From: Candidatus Rokuibacteriota bacterium
GTDB taxonomy: Bacteria; Methylomirabilota; Methylomirabilia; Rokubacteriales; CSP1-6
Assembly: GCA_003220535.1 (NCBI GenBank)
Contig: QHSU01000067.1
Coordinates: 96,323 to 160,322, forward strand
DNA: 64,000 nucleotides
Reading direction: 5' to 3'
Shown: positions 1 through 8,765 of the stretch, one piece after another
Numbering within the stretch: the first letter of the stretch is position 1
Layout: each line of letters begins with the position of its first letter
The notes under the pieces: model-generated
Seen by the model: only the letters and a program-made list of their open reading frames with translations
Told to the model about the DNA's origin: nothing
Databases searched by the model: none
Program-made: the position numbers and the translations under genes

Positions 1-897
1 GTGATCATGACCGACGACGGCGTGATCGTCGTCGATTCCCACTCCAAGCCCTCGGCCTCGCGCGCGATGTACACGCAGATCCAGGGGATCACCAAGAAGC
101 CGGTCATCAAAGTCATCAACACGCACTTCCACTGGGACCACTGGCAGGGCAACGAGTCGTACGCGGCGACGAACCCGAAGCTGGAGATCATCGCCTCCCA
201 GCAGACGAAGGAAAACTTGACGAAGCCGGACGCGGGCGTGGGCGGTGTCCCCTACATCGAAAAGCAACTGGCGGCATTGCCCGGTGAGATCGACAAGCTG
301 AAGAGCGACATTCAGAAGGAGTCGGATCCCGGCAAGAAGAAGAATCTCGAGGCCAACCTGCAACAGGCCGAGTCCTTCATGCAAGAGCTCAAGCAGATGA
401 AGCCGGCGCTGCCGACGCGGACGGTCACCACCACGGTGACGCTGAAGGAGCACGGCCGCGAGATCCAGCTGCACGTGCTGGGTCGGGGCCACACCAACGG
501 CGATCTCTACATCTATCTGCCGAAGGAGAAGGTCATCGCCACCGGAGACGCGCTGATCGACTGGATGCCGTTCTTGAACGACGGCTACCCGGAAGACTGG
601 GTGCAGACCCTGACCGCCGTGGAGAAGCTCGACTTCACGCACATCGTCCCCGGCCACGGCGACGTCCTGCCCAAGAGCCATCTCACGTTCTTCCGAGGCT
701 ATCTCACCGACCTCATCGCCGCCGTGAAGAAGGCGTCTGCCGACGGCGCCACGCTGGCGGAGATGCAGACCAAGATCGGCGACCAGCTGGCGCCGAAGTA
801 CGAGGCCGGGATGTCGAAGTATCCGGTCGGGCGGTATCGCGACCGCATCGGGCAAAACGTCGAGATGGTTCACAAGAAGGTCGTCAACAAGGCCTGA
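1..897 (+). CDS. Metallo-beta-lactamase-fold hydrolase, 5' end cut off by window
   Basis: A zinc-dependent hydrolase of the metallo-beta-lactamase fold. Seen: the signature H-x-H-x-D-H appears as THFHWDHW (H42, H44, D46, H47 counted from the first codon), followed in family order by GRGHTNGD, ATGDALID and VPGHGD, which supply the remaining His/Asp ligands. A charged, probably helical insertion of about 55 residues (roughly 79-135) lies between the first and second motifs. The frame is open at base 1 and the protein starts at the first core beta strand, so the N-terminus, and any signal peptide, lies outside the window. The substrate cannot be told from sequence. The stop is 7 nt before the next ATG, so the two genes are probably co-transcribed. 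Confidence 0.85.
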   Translation: MIMTDDGVIVVDSHSKPSASRAMYTQIQGITKKPVIKVINTHFHWDHWQGNESYAATNPKLEIIASQQTKENLTKPDAGVGGVPYIEKQLAALPGEIDKLKSDIQKESDPGKKKNLEANLQQAESFMQELKQMKPALPTRTVTTTVTLKEHGREIQLHVLGRGHTNGDLYIYLPKEKVIATGDALIDWMPFLNDGYPEDWVQTLTAVEKLDFTHIVPGHGDVLPKSHLTFFRGYLTDLIAAVKKASADGATLAEMQTKIGDQLAPKYEAGMSKYPVGRYRDRIGQNVEMVHKKVVNKA

Positions 898-904
898 GGA
901 TTCC

Positions 905-2467
905 ATGGCGACGACAGCCGCGGTCCTGAACGAGTCGGTGCCCACCGCCGAGTACGCACGCCTGGAAGAGCGCATCATCGCGCGCGACCAGAAGGGCGCC
1001 AGCGACGTGCTCTACCGGCTCATGAAGCAGGGTCGCCCCGTGACCGAGATCACGCGCGAGACGGTGCGCATCCACGCGCCGTACACGCACGTGCCCTATC
1101 ACCAGCGGCTCGACGACGGCGTCGTCAAGTTCGTGAACAACGATCACTGTCTGTTGAGCGAGCGGGTGGGCCTGCCGCTCGCGTCGATGATCTGCCCCGA
1201 GCTGCGCCTGCTGCCGATGGCGCAGACCGTCTGGTACATGCCGACCGGGCTCGATCCGTGGAATCAGCTGATCGGCAAGGCCCCGGGCCACTACACCCGC
1301 CTCTACGACATCACGGTGCACACGACGCCGCCCGCGCCCGAGGCGCACTGGCCGGACCAGGAGCCGTTGCAGATCGACGGCACGCTGCGCGAGCGCCTCA
1401 ACCACTGGTTGACGCTCGTGCAGCGCGGCGACGTGCTGCAGTCGTACCGCGTCTTCCTCGGACTGATGCAGGACGTGCCGAACCGGCGGCACGTCCTCGC
1501 CCATCTCGCGTTCGCCGGCCTCATCGACGTGCAAGACCGCATGTGGCACAACCGCTCGTACACGACCGGCCACAAGGGCTACCGCGCGCGCGCCACCATC
1601 GAGCTCGGCGAGGCCATCGGCTGGGACCAGGCGCATCACGTGCTCTACGCCGGCGTGCCCGACATCGCGGTGGGTCCGCGCTGGTATTCCGGCTACGAGC
1701 TCGGCTGCAACGTCGTCCAGAACCTGCTCGACGGCCGCGACCAGGAGCTGCTCCGCCAGGACACGCCGCTCACACCGGCCGAAGAGGCGATGCTGATCGA
1801 CGTCATCACCCGCCAGCGCGAGTTCTCCGTCGTCGACGCCCTGGTGGCGCTGCTCCAGGCCGGGCGCGGCGCACGTCGCATCCTCGACGCCATCCAGATC
1901 GCCGCCGCCCAGGTCATTCTCGAGACGGGCGAGCCGAACAACTACTCGATGGCCCAGCACGGCTACGAGTACTGCAACACGGTCGGCTGGTTCTACGACA
2001 CCTTCGACCACCCGCACCGCCTCAAGCTTCTCTTCGTCGCCGCGCTCTTCATCAACCGTGGCGCCGAGCACCAGGCCAACACGCCGGGCAACGGCCGCCG
2101 CACGATCGCGCCGCCGGCGGGTTCGGAGGCCTGGTCGTCGCGCCAAATTCTCGAAAGGCTGGAGCGGGCGCTGCTGGCGCTCAGGCCCGAGGAATCAGTA
2201 GACCTGACCGCCGCGTATCTGAAGGGTGGCTACGACCGCGCGCCCCTCGTGCAGACGCTGGCGACCGCCGCCTGCAAGATCGGGAACGACCCGCACAACC
2301 AGGAGCTCGGGCTCTGCACGCTCGAGGACTACCTGCACACCAAGGCGCACGACCGCGACCGGCTCTTACTGGCGAGCGCGCAGCACACGGCGGGACACAA
2401 GAAGTACGGGGATCCGCTCGAGGCGTATCGGCGCTTCGCGGAGGCGATGGAGCTGGACGGGCGCTAG
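905..2467 (+). CDS. Conserved-looking protein of unknown function, 520 aa
   Basis: I do not recognise this family. The ATG is preceded by TGAGGA at a good spacing and lies 7 nt after the hydrolase stop, so the start is well supported. The protein is soluble in appearance, with no signal peptide or membrane segment, and rich in His, Trp and Tyr. Striking local motifs are YTTGHKGYRARA (about residue 219), MAQHGYEYCNTVGWFYDTF (about 348-366), HQANTPGNGRR (about 390) and SAQHTAGHKKYGD near the C-terminus. Scattered His residues in conserved-looking aromatic contexts suggest a metal site, but this is inference. Codon use (strong G/C third positions) is that of a real gene. The neighbouring hydrolase hints at a shared degradative or detoxification role. 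Confidence 0.7.
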   Translation: MATTAAVLNESVPTAEYARLEERIIARDQKGASDVLYRLMKQGRPVTEITRETVRIHAPYTHVPYHQRLDDGVVKFVNNDHCLLSERVGLPLASMICPELRLLPMAQTVWYMPTGLDPWNQLIGKAPGHYTRLYDITVHTTPPAPEAHWPDQEPLQIDGTLRERLNHWLTLVQRGDVLQSYRVFLGLMQDVPNRRHVLAHLAFAGLIDVQDRMWHNRSYTTGHKGYRARATIELGEAIGWDQAHHVLYAGVPDIAVGPRWYSGYELGCNVVQNLLDGRDQELLRQDTPLTPAEEAMLIDVITRQREFSVVDALVALLQAGRGARRILDAIQIAAAQVILETGEPNNYSMAQHGYEYCNTVGWFYDTFDHPHRLKLLFVAALFINRGAEHQANTPGNGRRTIAPPAGSEAWSSRQILERLERALLALRPEESVDLTAAYLKGGYDRAPLVQTLATAACKIGNDPHNQELGLCTLEDYLHTKAHDRDRLLLASAQHTAGHKKYGDPLEAYRRFAEAMELDGR

Positions 2468-2487
2468 CTGGTTCGTGCGGGCCTCGG

Positions 2488-2793
2488 CTACTTCGCCGCC
2501 TGCTCCTTGATCTCGACGATCTTACGGTCGCGATCGCTCGCCAGGCGGTCCCGGTCGCGGGCCAGCTCGCTCTCGAGCTTCTCGACCTCTTCGCGGGTCT
2601 GCGCTTTGTGGAGCGCGTCCCGATGGAGAATCTCGCGCTCGGCCATTCTCGCCTGATAGACCTGCCGCGCCTCGGCGATCGCCGCCTTCTGCTGGTCGGA
2701 CAGCGGGCGCTCCTCGACCCCGGCCTCGCGGTCCTTCTGCCGGAGGCGCTCCATTGCGAGCTCGTACGCGCTCTTGGGACCGTCGGAGGGCAT
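2488..2793 (-). CDS. Small charged coiled-coil protein, 101 aa
   Basis: A 101-aa protein of unknown function. From about residue 12 to the end it is made of long stretches of Glu, Lys, Arg, Gln and Ala with a heptad-like pattern (for example REEVEKLESELARDRDRLA near 67-85), which predicts a nearly continuous alpha-helical coiled coil. There is no signal peptide and no membrane segment. The frame continues far upstream without a stop, but the ATG at 2793 begins the plausible helical protein, while the upstream part is antisense to the epimerase gene. It is convergent with the 520-aa gene (gap about 20 nt). Function cannot be assigned. Confidence 0.6.
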   Translation of the reverse strand: MPSDGPKSAYELAMERLRQKDREAGVEERPLSDQQKAAIAEARQVYQARMAEREILHRDALHKAQTREEVEKLESELARDRDRLASDRDRKIVEIKEQAAK

Positions 2794-2931
2794 CGCAGCT
2801 AGTGTAACCCGAGACGGCACGAGAGCTCCGCCACGACCTCGAGCCGATTTGTTCGAGGGCCCGGTCGCGAGTCGGAGCTCAGTCAGCAATCTGCCCCGGC
2901 GAGAGTAAGCTGAGCCCGGGGCAGCCCCATC

Positions 2932-3948
2932 ATGGATGTGCTGGTCACCGGCGCCACCGGCTTCGTAGGAGCGAATGTGGCGCGCCTGCTCGTGGCCGAC
3001 GGTTACCGCGTCCGGGTCTTGGCCCGCCCGGCCAGCAGCCTGAGGGCGCTCGAGGGCTGCCCGGTCGAGCTGCGGCGCGGCGATGCCCTCGAGCCCGACT
3101 CCGTGGCCCGGGCGATCACGGGTTGTGCGCGGGTCTTTCACGTAGCGGGCGACTACCGGCTCTGGGCCCCCAATCCTGGCGAGATTTATCGCAACAACGT
3201 GGACGGTACGCGCACAGTGCTCGAAGCCTGCGCGCGGGCCCGCGTCGAGCGCGTGGTCTACACTTCGAGTATCGGCACGCTTGGCCTGCCCAAGGACGGC
3301 GGGCCCGCCACCGAGACCACACCCGTGAGCCTCGACGACATGATCGGCCCCTACAAGCGCTCCAAGTTCCTCGCTGAACGCGTGGCCGAGGAGTACGCTG
3401 CCCGGGGGCTGCCCGTCGTCATCGTCAACCCGAGCGCTCCCTTCGGGCCGTGGGACGTCAAGCCCACACCCACCGGCCAGATGGTCCTGGACTATCTCCG
3501 CGGGCGCATGTTCGCCACCCTCGACACCGGCCTCAACCTGGTCCACGTGGCCGACGTCGCTCACGGGCACCTGCTGGCCGCCTCGAGCGGGCGCGTGGGA
3601 GAGAAGTACATCCTCGGCGGCGAGAACCACTCGCTGACCGAGATCTTCCGCATGCTCGCGCGCATCACCGGCATCCGCGCTCCACGCGTGCGCATGCCCC
3701 ATGCCCTGATCTATCTGATCGCGCTGGCAAGCGAGGGGCTCGCGCGCGCCACGGGCCATTCGCCGCGCGTGCCGCTCATCGGCGTTCGCATGGCCCGCAA
3801 GCACATGTACGTCAGCGCGGACAAGGCCGTGCGGGAGCTCGGGCTGTTGCAGACACCGGTCGAGCAAGCGCTGCGCGATGCCGTAGATTGGTTCATCGGC
3901 CACGGCTACGCGCCGTCGCCGCCGGCCTATCGGCCTCACGCCGCCTGA
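2932..3948 (+). CDS. hpnA: NAD-dependent epimerase/dehydratase, HpnA-like (hopanoid-associated sugar epimerase)
   Basis: An extended short-chain dehydrogenase/epimerase. Seen: N-terminal Rossmann motif GATGFVG (residues 7-13), the substrate-side motif VAGDYRLWAPNP (about 71-82), which is typical of the hopanoid-associated epimerase HpnA, active-site region YTSSIGTLG, and the catalytic Y-x-x-x-K in GPYKRSKFLAE. At 338 aa it has the usual length for the family. HpnA proteins are found in hopanoid loci and are proposed to act on the ribosyl or sugar side chain; that is family knowledge. It is followed 10 nt later by a P450, and convergently by an MMPL exporter, a family that also includes the hopanoid transporter HpnN. 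No squalene-hopene cyclase is in the window. Confidence 0.8.
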   Translation: MDVLVTGATGFVGANVARLLVADGYRVRVLARPASSLRALEGCPVELRRGDALEPDSVARAITGCARVFHVAGDYRLWAPNPGEIYRNNVDGTRTVLEACARARVERVVYTSSIGTLGLPKDGGPATETTPVSLDDMIGPYKRSKFLAERVAEEYAARGLPVVIVNPSAPFGPWDVKPTPTGQMVLDYLRGRMFATLDTGLNLVHVADVAHGHLLAASSGRVGEKYILGGENHSLTEIFRMLARITGIRAPRVRMPHALIYLIALASEGLARATGHSPRVPLIGVRMARKHMYVSADKAVRELGLLQTPVEQALRDAVDWFIGHGYAPSPPAYRPHAA

Positions 3949-3958
3949 ACACGCACGG

Positions 3959-5323
3959 ATGTTCGTCGCCACGTCCCGCCGCACACCGCCCGGCCCCAGG
4001 GGCTATCCGCTCGTGGGCGCGTTCCCAAAAGCGCGGCACGATCCCCTGGGCTTCTTCACGGAATGCGCGCGGCGCTACGGTGACGTGGTCTCCATGCGGC
4101 TCGGCGTGCATCACGTCTATCTGCTGAGCCATCCTGACCACGTCAAGCACGTGCTGCAGGACAATGCCCGCGCGTATGCCAAGGGCCCGACCGCCACGCG
4201 CGTGCGGGCACTCTTCGGCGATAGCCTCACCATGATCGACGGCGACCGCTGGCGCCAGCGGCGCCGGCAGGTCCAGCTCGCCTTTCAGCCTGGCCACCAC
4301 GGGCACTTCGCTGCCGTCGTCACGCGCGCCGCCGCCGAAATGCTCGAGCGCTGGCGGCGCCTGGCCGATCGCACCGAGCTCGTCGAGGTCGTGAGCGAAA
4401 TGCGCCGCCTCACGCAGACGATCATCATCCGGGCGTGCTTCGGCCAGCTTCCCGCCGGCGAGGTGGAGACCCTCAGCGAGGCGATGGATGCAGCCGTAGG
4501 CTACGTGGACCGCCAGCTCTGGAGCTCCGTCGGCTGGCTCGAGCTGCCCACGCCAGCCGGCGTGCGCTATCGGCGGGCCGTCGGTGTCATCGACACCCTC
4601 GTCTCGCGAAAGCTGAACGAGGCCCGTGGTTCGGCTCCTCCGCCGGGCTCTCTGCTCGCCGCGCTCCTGGAATCACCGGTGGCAGCCGGCCGCGAGCCAT
4701 TCACCGACGCCGAGCTGCACGACGAGCTGAAGACCATTCTGATCGCGGGCCATACGACTACGGCGAGCGCGCTGGCCTGGACCTGGTATGTGCTCTCAGA
4801 CCATCCCGACGCGATGGGACGGCTCGTTGAAGAATGCCGCGCGGTCCTGGGCGGTCGGGCCCCGGGCATGGAGGCTCTCCCGCGCCTCGGCTACACGCGC
4901 CGAGTGATCGAAGAGGTCCTCCGACTCTATCCACCGACCTGGCTCACCGCGCGCACACCGATCGAGGATGACACGCTCGGCGGCTACACCATCCCCACCG
5001 GCGCGCTCGTGCTGTTGAGCCCGTACCTCACCCACCGTCATCCGGCGGTCTGGGAAGCGCCCGAGCGCTTCGACCCCGAGCGCTTCAGCCCCGCGCGCGC
5101 GGCTACCCACCCGGCCTTCTCTTATTTCCCCTTTGGCGGTGGCCCCCGCCGCTGCATCGGCAGCGGCTTCGCCACCGCCGAGATGCAGCTCATCGTCGCC
5201 CACGTGGCCCAGCGTTACCGGCTCGTGCTGCTGCCCAGTGCCCGCATCGTTCCCGCGGCCGGTCTCACACTGCGTCCAAGCCCGGCGGTACCGGTAGAGC
5301 TCCAGCGAACAGGTGATGATTGA
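3959..5323 (+). CDS. Cytochrome P450
   Basis: A heme-thiolate monooxygenase of 454 aa. Seen in order: proline-rich N-terminus PPGPRGYP, C-helix WRQRRR, I-helix oxygen-activation motif AGHTTTAS (about residues 263-270), K-helix ExxR in EEVLRLYPP, PERF motif (DPERFSP), and the heme-binding loop PFGGGPRRCIG with the axial Cys at about residue 399. All essential motifs are intact and the length is normal for a soluble class I bacterial P450. There is no membrane anchor. It follows the HpnA-like gene by 10 nt, so it probably belongs to the same operon and may oxidise a terpenoid or lipid; the substrate is inference. Ferredoxin and reductase partners are not adjacent. Confidence 0.92.
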   Translation: MFVATSRRTPPGPRGYPLVGAFPKARHDPLGFFTECARRYGDVVSMRLGVHHVYLLSHPDHVKHVLQDNARAYAKGPTATRVRALFGDSLTMIDGDRWRQRRRQVQLAFQPGHHGHFAAVVTRAAAEMLERWRRLADRTELVEVVSEMRRLTQTIIIRACFGQLPAGEVETLSEAMDAAVGYVDRQLWSSVGWLELPTPAGVRYRRAVGVIDTLVSRKLNEARGSAPPPGSLLAALLESPVAAGREPFTDAELHDELKTILIAGHTTTASALAWTWYVLSDHPDAMGRLVEECRAVLGGRAPGMEALPRLGYTRRVIEEVLRLYPPTWLTARTPIEDDTLGGYTIPTGALVLLSPYLTHRHPAVWEAPERFDPERFSPARAATHPAFSYFPFGGGPRRCIGSGFATAEMQLIVAHVAQRYRLVLLPSARIVPAAGLTLRPSPAVPVELQRTGDD

Positions 5324-5383
5324 AGGCGGGTAGTACCTTCCTTACATCCGGCGCGGAATCGCGCAGGTAGTGAACAGATCGGA

Positions 5384-7621
5384 CTACCGCACGACGCGCG
5401 CCCGCCAGCGAGCGAGGGGCGCCGGCGCCCACCAGTTCCAGCGGCCCAGTAACCGCATCGTGGCCGGCACCAGGAGCATGCGCACGACGGTGGCGTCCAC
5501 CACGACGGCGATCCCCATGCCGATGCCGATGGCCTTGATCACCACGAGGTCGGCCAGGGCGAAGCCGAAGAAGACAGCGGCCATGATGGCGGCCGCGGCG
5601 GTGATGAGACGGCCGGTACGCTCGAGCCCCACGGCGACGGCCAGCGCGTTGTCGGCGCTCCGCTGGTACTCCTCGCGGATGCGCGAGAGGAGCAGCACGC
5701 CGTAGTCCATCGATAGGCCGAACGTCACGCAGAACATGATGAGCGGGGTACCGCTTTCGATGGGGCCGGGCGTGAAGTTGAGCCAGCGGGCCAGGTGGCC
5801 GTCCTGGAAGATCCACACCAGCGCGCCGTACGAGGCGCTGATGGACAGGAAGTTCATGATCACCGCCTTGAAGGGGAGCAGGAGCGAGCCCAGGAGCCAG
5901 AACAGGGCGAGGCAGGTCGCGGCGACGATGATCGCCACCGCGCGCGGCGCATGGTCCCGCACCAGGCCGGTGAAGTCCAGGTCGAACGCGGTGTGGCCGG
6001 TGACGAGCACGCGCGCGTCCGCCACGGTGCGCTCGGCGCGGATCCGCCGAACCAGCGCGTGCGCCGCGTCGCTCCCGGCGGCGTGCGGCGTGTGCAGGAC
6101 CAGGATGGCGATGTGCTGGCCGACCGTCTGCGCGAGCGCGGCCTGGATCATCGGCGGTCGCGCGTCGGCGGGCATGACGGCCAGCGCCTGGTACTGGGCC
6201 CGCGTGATCGCCGGGTCGAGCGTCACGAAGCTCTCCACACGACTCACGTCCGGCTCGCGAGCGAGGCGCCGGCTGTAGTCGTAGAGCCGGTCGATCCGCG
6301 GCGTCGTGAGCGGTGAGCCCTCGCCGTAGTCGAGGACGACGAGGATGCGGTTCGTCTCCTGTCCGGGGAACTCACGGCGCAAGATCTCCTCGCCCCGTCG
6401 AGCCTCGGCGCCGGGCGGCAACATGCCGATGTCGGTCGCCCCGAGCCGGATCCGGGTGAAGGGAGAACCCAGCAGCAGGAGCGCGGCGGTCACCGGGAGC
6501 AGGATCTTCCAGGGATGGGCCATGACCATTGCGGTCAGTCCCCTCCAGAAGCTCTGCGCCGTCCGGCCCTGGCCCGGCCGGAGCACCGGCCACGCATCCA
6601 CTCTGGGCCCCAGCACCGCCAGCAGGGCCGGCAGGAATGTCAGGCTATAGAGCACGGCGAAGGAGACCACGATGGTGCCGCAGAGCCCGATGGACCCGAG
6701 GTTCCCAAGGCCGAGCGCGTAAAGGCCGAGCAGCCCCACCGCCACTGTGAGGCCGGAGAAGAAGATAGAAACGCCCGCCGTCCCCAGCGTCCGGCCCAGG
6801 GCGTCGGCGACGGAGCTCTGGCGGATTTCTTCCCGGAAGCGGCTCACGATGAAAAGCGAGTAGTCGATGGCGACCGCCAGCCCGATCATGGTCACGACGT
6901 TGCTCGCATAGATCGAGACGGAGCTGACACGGGAGAGCAGCCCGGTGCCCGCCAGGCCCCCAGCCACGGCCAGGAGCCCGACGCCGAAGGGCAACGCTGC
7001 GGCCATCACGGAGCCGAAGGCCAGGAGCAGCAGCACCGGAACCACCGGAAGGATCACCGTCTCGGCCCGCCACACGTCACGGCGAGTGGTCTCGGTAAAG
7101 TCATGATGGAGAGCGAGCGCTCCCGCCGCGACCACGCCGAGCACGTCGGACCGCACGAGCGGCCGGAGCTGGGCGTAAGCCTCGCCCCCCTCGGCCGCGA
7201 ACACCATCGACTCCACGGCCGAGCTATAGCCCCGCAACTCGACGGACGCCCGCGTGTAGCGGCCGTCTCGCGACACCCGCTCGGGGTCGACGGGGGAGAT
7301 GTCCCACGCCGTGCGTACGGCCGCGACCCGGGGATGGTCGCGCAACGGCGCGAGGGCTCGGAGGACCTCGGCGCGGACGGTGGGGTGCGAGGCGGGCAGC
7401 GTCGGGTGCCGGAAGATGAGGTGGAAGGCCAGGGGGCGCGCCGGCAGGTCGCGTTGCATCCGGTTCAACGCCTGGCCCGATTCGGTCTCAGTCGGAACGA
7501 GCGTGCTGTCGAACCGTCCTCCGTGGCCCATCAACCAAAGGGAGACGCCCGAGGACAGCATCGACAGGACGAGGACGATCCAGCGGCGGCGATGGACGAA
7601 TCGCCCCCAGGACGTGAGCAG
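5384..7621 (-). CDS. RND/MMPL family membrane exporter
   Basis: A large integral membrane transporter of the MMPL branch of the RND superfamily (proton-driven export of lipids or hydrophobic compounds). The protein shows the two-fold repeat of the family: a first membrane segment RRWIVLVLSMLSSGV, a periplasmic loop, a six-helix block with AIDYSLFIVSRFREEI, a second lone helix (KILLPVTAALLLLG), another periplasmic loop and a second six-helix block with SMDYGVLLLSRIREEY. The only in-frame ATG before the first helix (at 7774) would overlap the upstream gene by 152 nt and add a charged non-homologous leader. A CTG at 7621, 1 nt after the upstream stop, gives a natural N-terminus, so I place the start there. 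Proximity to HpnA suggests an HpnN-like lipid role; not proven. Confidence 0.8.
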   Translation of the reverse strand: MLTSWGRFVHRRRWIVLVLSMLSSGVSLWLMGHGGRFDSTLVPTETESGQALNRMQRDLPARPLAFHLIFRHPTLPASHPTVRAEVLRALAPLRDHPRVAAVRTAWDISPVDPERVSRDGRYTRASVELRGYSSAVESMVFAAEGGEAYAQLRPLVRSDVLGVVAAGALALHHDFTETTRRDVWRAETVILPVVPVLLLLAFGSVMAAALPFGVGLLAVAGGLAGTGLLSRVSSVSIYASNVVTMIGLAVAIDYSLFIVSRFREEIRQSSVADALGRTLGTAGVSIFFSGLTVAVGLLGLYALGLGNLGSIGLCGTIVVSFAVLYSLTFLPALLAVLGPRVDAWPVLRPGQGRTAQSFWRGLTAMVMAHPWKILLPVTAALLLLGSPFTRIRLGATDIGMLPPGAEARRGEEILRREFPGQETNRILVVLDYGEGSPLTTPRIDRLYDYSRRLAREPDVSRVESFVTLDPAITRAQYQALAVMPADARPPMIQAALAQTVGQHIAILVLHTPHAAGSDAAHALVRRIRAERTVADARVLVTGHTAFDLDFTGLVRDHAPRAVAIIVAATCLALFWLLGSLLLPFKAVIMNFLSISASYGALVWIFQDGHLARWLNFTPGPIESGTPLIMFCVTFGLSMDYGVLLLSRIREEYQRSADNALAVAVGLERTGRLITAAAAIMAAVFFGFALADLVVIKAIGIGMGIAVVVDATVVRMLLVPATMRLLGRWNWWAPAPLARWRARVVR

Positions 7622-7622
7622 T

Positions 7623-8765
7623 TCACACCCGATCGGCCGGCGGGTCTGGGAGGTCCGCCGCGCGCCGGAGCCGAGCCTCGGCGTCCGTGATGTGCGAGCC
7701 CCCGCGCAAGATGCTCTGGGCCATGCTGAGCATCGAGTAGCCGTTCCGGGCCTCGGCCTGGAACCGTTCCGCAAAGGCTCCGCTCCTGATGTCCTCGAGC
7801 ACCCGGCGGAACCGCGCGGCTATGTCCTCGCGGTCGATCTCGATGGCCCGCGTGAGCCCTCCAAAGATCGCCGTCGGGCCGTGGTCCCCGGAGGCCCGGA
7901 GGAACCCCGACGTCCGGAAGCCCTCGAAGACCGTTTCCATCTCGCCCGACATGTACATTTCCATCACCAGGGCCTCAGCCGGGATCCCCCCCTCGCGGCC
8001 GACCTCGAAGGCGATGATGAGAGCCGTGCCGAGCAGTGGGCCGATGGTCTGCTCCACGAACAGGTCGAGCGCCGACTCCGTGGCGGCGGTCATCTCGAGC
8101 GCGGCGGGGCGGAGGGCACCGAGCGCGTCAGCCAGCCCGAGCATGCGGCGGTGGGCGCGACCGCTCCGGTCGGCCTCGACTCCGATGCACGCCCAGAAGC
8201 CCTGGCCCGCCAGGTACCGCGTCCGTGTCGCGCCGCCGGCCATGCGGGGCGCGACCAGAAGCACGTCCACCGTCTCCGGCGGGCGGACGAGGCCGAAGGC
8301 CAGGCTGTAGCCCGAGCCGAAGGCGACGGCGGTTCCGGGCCGTAGCTCGGGAGCGACGTCACGGGAAAAGACCTCGGGGATCACCTCGTCGGGCAACAGC
8401 ACGAAGACGATGTCGTCGCCGGCCGCGGTGGCGAGCGGAACGACCTCGAAGCCGTCGGCTCTCGCGCGGTCGGCGTACTCGTCGTCCCGGTTGCCGACCC
8501 GGACTTTGACGCCCGAGTCTCGGAGGTTCAGTGCTGCGCTGCGTCCCAGGTTGCCGTACCCAAGCACGGCGACCGCCTCACCATCCAGAGCGCCGGGCGG
8601 CGCGTCGCCGGTGCGGTACACCTTCACGGGAGTCTGTCCTGGCGTGTCATATCGTCCGGTTTCGTGATTGACGGGCTTGTCTAGCGTCGCGCACCAATTG
8701 TAGCGCATCGGGCGGTCCGATGAGCGGGTTGCCTGCCGCTCCTGGTCGGTCGGTAGCTCGACCAC
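7623..8765 (-). CDS. KARI-fold NADP-binding protein with altered catalytic residues
   Basis: Resembles ketol-acid reductoisomerase (IlvC): N-terminal Rossmann domain with GYGNLG (about residues 69-74) and LNLRDSGVKVRVGNR, then LLPDE, VAPRMAGG and an all-helical C-terminal domain with SALDLFVEQ matching the first metal-ligand helix. However, the canonical HGFNI is SGYSL here (catalytic His to Ser), the catalytic Lys of VAPKGPG is Arg (VAPRMAG), and the second Glu of the FECLHE pair appears to be Ser. So the fold and cofactor site are kept but classic KARI activity is doubtful. At 380 aa it is slightly longer than class I KARI. It ends 1 nt before the exporter's proposed start, suggesting coupled expression. 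A branched-chain amino-acid role is not supported by neighbours. Confidence 0.7.
   Translation of the reverse strand: MVELPTDQERQATRSSDRPMRYNWCATLDKPVNHETGRYDTPGQTPVKVYRTGDAPPGALDGEAVAVLGYGNLGRSAALNLRDSGVKVRVGNRDDEYADRARADGFEVVPLATAAGDDIVFVLLPDEVIPEVFSRDVAPELRPGTAVAFGSGYSLAFGLVRPPETVDVLLVAPRMAGGATRTRYLAGQGFWACIGVEADRSGRAHRRMLGLADALGALRPAALEMTAATESALDLFVEQTIGPLLGTALIIAFEVGREGGIPAEALVMEMYMSGEMETVFEGFRTSGFLRASGDHGPTAIFGGLTRAIEIDREDIAARFRRVLEDIRSGAFAERFQAEARNGYSMLSMAQSILRGGSHITDAEARLRRAADLPDPPADRV

Noticed and set aside
884..2146. 420-aa open frame antisense to the 520-aa gene
   Set aside because: Arg/Val/Ala/Glu-rich composition of a GC-driven shadow frame; no motifs, and the plus-strand gene has a ribosome binding site and better codon pattern.
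7622..7774. N-terminal extension of the MMPL exporter to ATG 7774
   Set aside because: Would overlap the KARI-like gene by 152 nt and adds an Arg/Pro/Ser-rich segment unlike any MMPL N-terminus.
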